This document shows positions 59,865-64,000 of a stretch of 64,000 bases of DNA, piece by piece; the first letter of the stretch is position 1, and the number at the start of each line of letters is the position of its first letter. The notes beneath the pieces were generated by a model. The model worked only from the letters and a program-made list of their open reading frames with translations. It was not told where the DNA came from and did not search any database. A program made the translations under genes and the position numbers. Source of the stretch: Hypericum androsaemum (Eukaryota; Streptophyta; Magnoliopsida; Malpighiales; Hypericaceae); assembly GCA_963995505.1 (NCBI GenBank), contig OZ023187.1, positions 14,657,176-14,721,175 of the forward strand, given 5' to 3'.

Positions 59865-60260
59865 CTATAGAGCTCCCTGGCAATCTGGACAGATATAACT
59901 ACTAAAACTACTAGAACCACCGTTACGGCGTAATGAGTTGCAATAATTCTGAAAGCATTCAGAGTGCATAGAGTGCTCACACCGTCTGAATAAGTACCTT
60001 AGATCTGTTGGCTGTAATATTCCGAGGCAAACTGAACGGTATTCCTCGCGGTATCGGGTGGCTGACATCTCAACCTCCACCGATGTCGTGTGGTGCCGTC
60101 GGCGCCAAATTTTATACTTCTCTAAACCATATATAATGCTGCAAATGAATAAAAATAAGAATAGAGAAAAGCCTATAAAACATACTACGATAAGGGTCTG
60201 GTCAGGTCCATCGTCATCATCTCCACCAGAGGGAGATGGGGGAAAATCTGAAAATCTCAT
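59865..60260 (-). CDS. RING-H2-like membrane protein (copy 2)
   Basis: Identical in sequence to 34608-35003, with the same missing first Cys. Confidence 0.6.
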   Translation of the reverse strand: MRFSDFPPSPSGGDDDDGPDQTLIVVCFIGFSLFLFLFICSIIYGLEKYKIWRRRHHTTSVEVEMSATRYREEYRSVCLGILQPTDLRYLFRRCEHSMHSECFQNYCNSLRRNGGSSSFSSYICPDCQGAL

Positions 60261-60522
60261 TTTGTGAGAGAATCTGCAAGTAAAAAAAATGCTATTAACT
60301 TGTCTGTAATGGTAATATTGGAAGTAAGTTCGAGTCAGATGTATACCAAAAAAGAATGCAAGTTTTTATGAAACGAATATAAAATTCTATCAACTAAATG
60401 TTACGAACTATCTTTAAAATTTCAATTTGTCTAGTCTTTCATTAACCTAATCATGCCTATAAAATCTTTCTTAAAAAACGTCTACAGAAAATCGTTATTT
60501 TATGTCATCCTTGGAGCTCAAA

Positions 60523-60978
60523 TCAAGTGAGATATTTCATTGTTACCAAAAAAAAAAAAACCGTTGGCCTCCTTCCTCTTCCTCTCGGTACAACGATCCG
60601 CCTAAATAAGATGAGCACAAACAGAAGCTTAGACAAAAACATGACAATGGTGGGCATAGACAGTCCTCCTCCATACATGACAATGGTGGACTGACCTTTG
60701 AACGGAGAGGAGGTTGGGGAGATTGGAGAAATGTCATCGTCACCCTGGGAGGTCAAACCCGCGCTTGGGGCGATGATGTCACTGCTGGGAGTACCCTCGA
60801 GTGATTGCAACGGGAACGGAGACAACGTCGAGGAGTAGCCAGAGGAGGGTGTAGGGGAGGTGAATGAGGAGTCATCCGAGCTTTCCCTCGGTACGGAGAT
60901 GGCCCTAGCCATGTGGGGGGCCATTAGGGCAAAGAGGGTTGAGATGATCAAGATCGTCATTTTCTTGTTGGCATCCAT
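60523..60978 (-). CDS. AGP-like secreted protein (copy 2)
   Basis: Identical to 35266-35721. TATA box at 61041-61048. Confidence 0.6.
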   Translation of the reverse strand: MDANKKMTILIISTLFALMAPHMARAISVPRESSDDSSFTSPTPSSGYSSTLSPFPLQSLEGTPSSDIIAPSAGLTSQGDDDISPISPTSSPFKGQSTIVMYGGGLSMPTIVMFLSKLLFVLILFRRIVVPRGRGRRPTVFFFLVTMKYLT

Positions 60979-62859
60979 TTTGATGTTTCTAAGCAGAAAG
61001 TTTGGGGCGTATGTATGCTTTTAAGATGAACACGTTCCACTATTTATAAGGACAATTTCCATTGTTTAGCTGGCGGCTTTCACTTAGAATCATTTGATGG
61101 TTTTGGGGGTTAATTGTAGTGTCCTCTTGTTAATGGTGGAATGATGATAACGTAATTTTTTTATATCCTACTCCTACAACGTAAATATGTTGTATCACGG
61201 TTTTGAAGAAGTCGGCGACTATAAGAGCACAAGTTTTACTTCCGCCTATAATTAATAAAAAAATTAAGTTATTCAAAAAAATATAGGCTTCTATAAGATT
61301 ATATCTAAGCTGAAATGGAAATGGTGGACCGAGTGAAACACCGTCGATGAAGAAGTAGACTAGGGAGATAGACACACAAATGCCAACCCTAAACCACCTC
61401 GTTTGAATATATATTTTTTGGTTTATTTTAACCGAGTACACAAGGCCAAATAATTCTGATTTGAGTGAGATGAGACCGATGACCGGCGGCCATAAGATTA
61501 TAAGATTATCTTCTAGCATACAATAGAAATAAAATTTAACAATTTCAAAAAAAAATCAATGACAATAGAAACCTAAGCTACCATGAGTCTTGTGTCATGT
61601 AGCTAGTCTCTATTCTAATCTATAATATACCATATCAGCAAGTCTATGTTAGGATCCCAATTCTGCCTCATTCATCCCTCTATTTTTTATACTATTTGAT
61701 AATTCGGCTTATTAGACTGATTAATTCAAATACGTACCAAATAAAATATTTTAAAAATTATAAAATTCTCCCAACAAATATCTGTGATCCTCTATCTTCC
61801 ACAACCTACCACTCTCTGTTCATACCACCTCCACTCTTCCTACAAGTTCACCGACGACGACATGTAAGCGCTCATCGCAAAAGATTTTCGCTAGCTATTG
61901 TAAATTTATTTAATTATAGTATTAATTTTTTTTGTTCGTCTACTTTTTTAGTTGGTCATTAACCTTTTTTCTCCGCATATGTAACATTTTATTTTGAAAA
62001 AATATATAAATTAATCCAATTATTGAAAAAATATATAAAAAATTCAGCGTAAAGATTTATCCGACTATTTTTCGTTATGGCTCTTTCGTTGATCCGGAGA
62101 GTCGCTCCCTTTTATTTTAAGGTAGAATAGTGATAGTTGTTTAATATTTGAAGAAATTGATTAATTAAGGTATGTTAGTATTGTTTAGTCTTTGATATTT
62201 TTTACATCAAACTGATTAGTTTCTAAATCCTAATTTCGATCACATTTCTAACAAGATATCAGTACTAAAATATCCATAATTCTAAAATTACTGAATCGCC
62301 ACATGCACAAAACTAAAACCTTTCTTTGTTTGCCAATTAAAAATCTCTCTTCTTTAGACTCACCCTTGACCGGACTAGGGTTTTAAGCAAGCTAAGCAAA
62401 TGCATCTAAATACCATTTCCAGCAGTTTGTAGACGCCAAGGCCAGACAGGTGTGATATGGAGATTAAGTTTCACAGCCTCATGCAAAGTTCCAGGCATTT
62501 TCTTGGCTTGCTTAAAAAACTTTGTTCTGTTAAGAGTGAATTTGGAGAATACAGAATTTTAGTTTTTGTCCAGATTGTAATTTCTAGAATTAAGGGTATT
62601 TTGGTATTCTTTGTGGTATCTCGCCGAAAAAATAGTCGAAATTCAGATCCAAAAATTAATCAATTTGATTTAAGGTATATCAAATACTAAAGAATCATTG
62701 TTCTAATTAATTAATTTCTTAAAACATCAAAAATTATGACTATTTGTTCTTTATTTTATAAATTAGTGAACAAGGATGCTCACCAACACGTAAATGACCA
62801 AGAATAATTGCTAAAATGGAATAAGCCTTTAGGTTCAACTATTTTTTAAGTCCTCATGC

Positions 62860-63221
62860 AAACATGGCTGGTAAGGTCATCTTTACTCAATCTTGGGTAA
62901 TTGACTCGGGTGCCACCGACTATATTATATGTAATCAAGATATCTTGGTTAATGAAAGACCTCATATTAGTTCGAGGTTTTTCATGGCCAAGGGACTCTC
63001 GTGTCTGTCGACTTAAAAATTCATTATACTGATTAAAGCAGGCATCTCGAACTTGGTATAGTACGCTTACATCCTCCTCTCGGCTTCACCAGGTCCCGAG
63101 TAGACCACACCATGTTCACTTTTTATCAGGATTCTCTTGTGCTCATTCTACTCGTATATATAGATGATGTGATCCTCATTAGGAATCACGCTTCTATGCT
63201 ACAACTCACTAAACAGACTCT
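62860..63221 (+). pseudogene. Copia protease/RT remnant, truncated (copy 2)
   Basis: It matches 37603-37964 and is cut off about 35 residues past the YIDD-containing start of the RT block. The remaining RT and all RNase H are missing. Confidence 0.88.
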
Positions 63222-64000
63222 TAAAATAAATCAAATGTATAATATTGCAACATATATTGAGAAATCTCCAAAGAATTTGCAATAATTATATACTCTTAAA
63301 TAAGTTTCAATTTAACTTTGATACCATTATTTTAGGTATAACCAAAACTCTATGGTGACAAATTATCTCATATTACAGGATTTTGGACGGTAACCAACGA
63401 CTCTCTTTCATCAACTACGATTTTTCTATTCTACATTATATTTGTATATATCTCACTAATTATAAAATACTTTGTTTATGCAGGGAAATGGTTACAAAAA
63501 TAGTTGCTACAATACATTATGTCCAAGATTTGTTTAAATTGACCAAAAAATATATTTAGGCCAACATTTTAAAAAACAATTTGGTACTGGTCCGAAAAAA
63601 CAATCTGAAATCAAACCCGTAATAGCTCGGGTAAATTACATGGAAGAGTAATTTATATATTTAATTAATATATAAAATATTTTTTCTCTATCATCAGTAT
63701 TATGCACTCTTACCATATGTTTGAACATAAAAAGATTTAAATCTCATTTCATTTTTATATGAGTTCTATGAGGCATTTACTCGAATTTTTGTTAATAGTT
63801 GAATTTAAAAGATAATATAATGATTTAGAATTAGACTAGAGCAAATTAAGTTTATTTGTTTACCTTCGTTTTAATTGTTTTATAACTATTATTTTTATTA
63901 ATACTAACACCATAATACAACAAATTATAACTTTTATTTGTTTTCATTTGATAGTGATATTTGATGATTTATGAATACTGAATATACTAAAATCTCATAA
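63218..64000. repeat. Diverged third copy of part of the neprosin locus
   Basis: It corresponds to 20541-21540 of the unit minus the 209-bp MITE and one 8-bp duplication. Four clear substitutions (near 63324, 63534, 63619 and 63672) plus the base after the junction differ from both unit copies. It continues to the window edge. Confidence 0.95.
63484..63630 (+). pseudogene. Neprosin block d, third copy
   Basis: GNGYKNSCYNTLCPRFV followed by the same in-frame TAA as in the 25-kb units, so the stop predates the split. Two of the four substitutions fall here: the Val codon before the stop (GTG to GTT) and the second-last exon base (A to G). Confidence 0.85.

Larger units (their letters stand above)
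38857..63221. repeat. 25-kb tandem unit, copy 2 (24,365 bp, right end missing)
   Basis: It begins ATGACGATTCCTCATAATGG directly after Copia remnant sequence (...AACTTAAACGCGG). It follows copy 1 base for base as far as I compared and ends at 63221 within the Copia RT, equivalent to 37964. The last 892 bp of the unit are absent. Confidence 0.97.

Overview
This window is nuclear DNA of a flowering plant. One recognisable housekeeping gene sits at the left edge (UBP14, with GT-AG introns). The rest is AT-rich intergenic DNA packed with plant-type transposable elements: Copia, a Gypsy-like solo LTR, LINE, SINE, MULE and hAT. It also holds several decayed plant gene copies, including a neprosin-domain gene, an Exo70 N-terminus, an ankyrin-type exon and a terpene-synthase-like start. 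The species cannot be named from the sequence.

Layout. 1-1829: the 5' half of UBP14 on the minus strand, six exons, running off the window. 2323-9038: one degenerate Copia retrotransposon with a complete 5' LTR, a tRNA-Met primer site, an extra ORF in the leader, broken gag and pol, and a 3' LTR missing its U3. 9039-13044: fossils of a LINE RNase H and a second Copia element. 13045-15586: a Mutator-like element with about 128-bp inverted repeats and a perfect 9-bp target duplication; it carries a captured ankyrin-protein first exon and a nested Gypsy-like solo LTR. 15625-16248: a non-autonomous hAT-like element. 17717-22126: a five-exon neprosin pseudogene with a retroposon and a hAT MITE in its introns. 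23161-30821: an internal duplication (copies A and B) carrying two versions of a small TATA-driven membrane-protein gene. 26940-28050: a short gene start and a minisatellite. 31009-32341: two more minisatellites and captured Exo70-like fragments. 34608-35721: a RING-like gene and an arabinogalactan-protein-like gene. 37603-38850: a Copia RT/RNase H remnant.

The dominant structure is a 25,257-bp direct tandem duplication. Positions 13600-38856 recur at 38857-63221 at constant offset; every ORF pair I compared is identical and I found no indel. The new joint (38856/38857) fuses the Copia remnant to the middle of the solo LTR inside the Mutator-like element, with at most 1 bp of shared sequence. 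The second copy stops at 63221 and is joined, at a 4-bp CTCT microhomology, to a diverged third copy of part of the neprosin locus. That third copy has about four substitutions in 780 bp and lacks the hAT MITE, giving a clean empty site. Either this is a very recent segmental duplication next to an older paralogue, or it is an assembly that joined overlapping or alternative haplotypes. Spanning reads would decide.

Few genes here look functional: UBP14, the 144-residue membrane-protein gene (two versions per unit, four in the window), the RING-like protein and the secreted Ser/Pro-rich protein. I see no pathway linking them.
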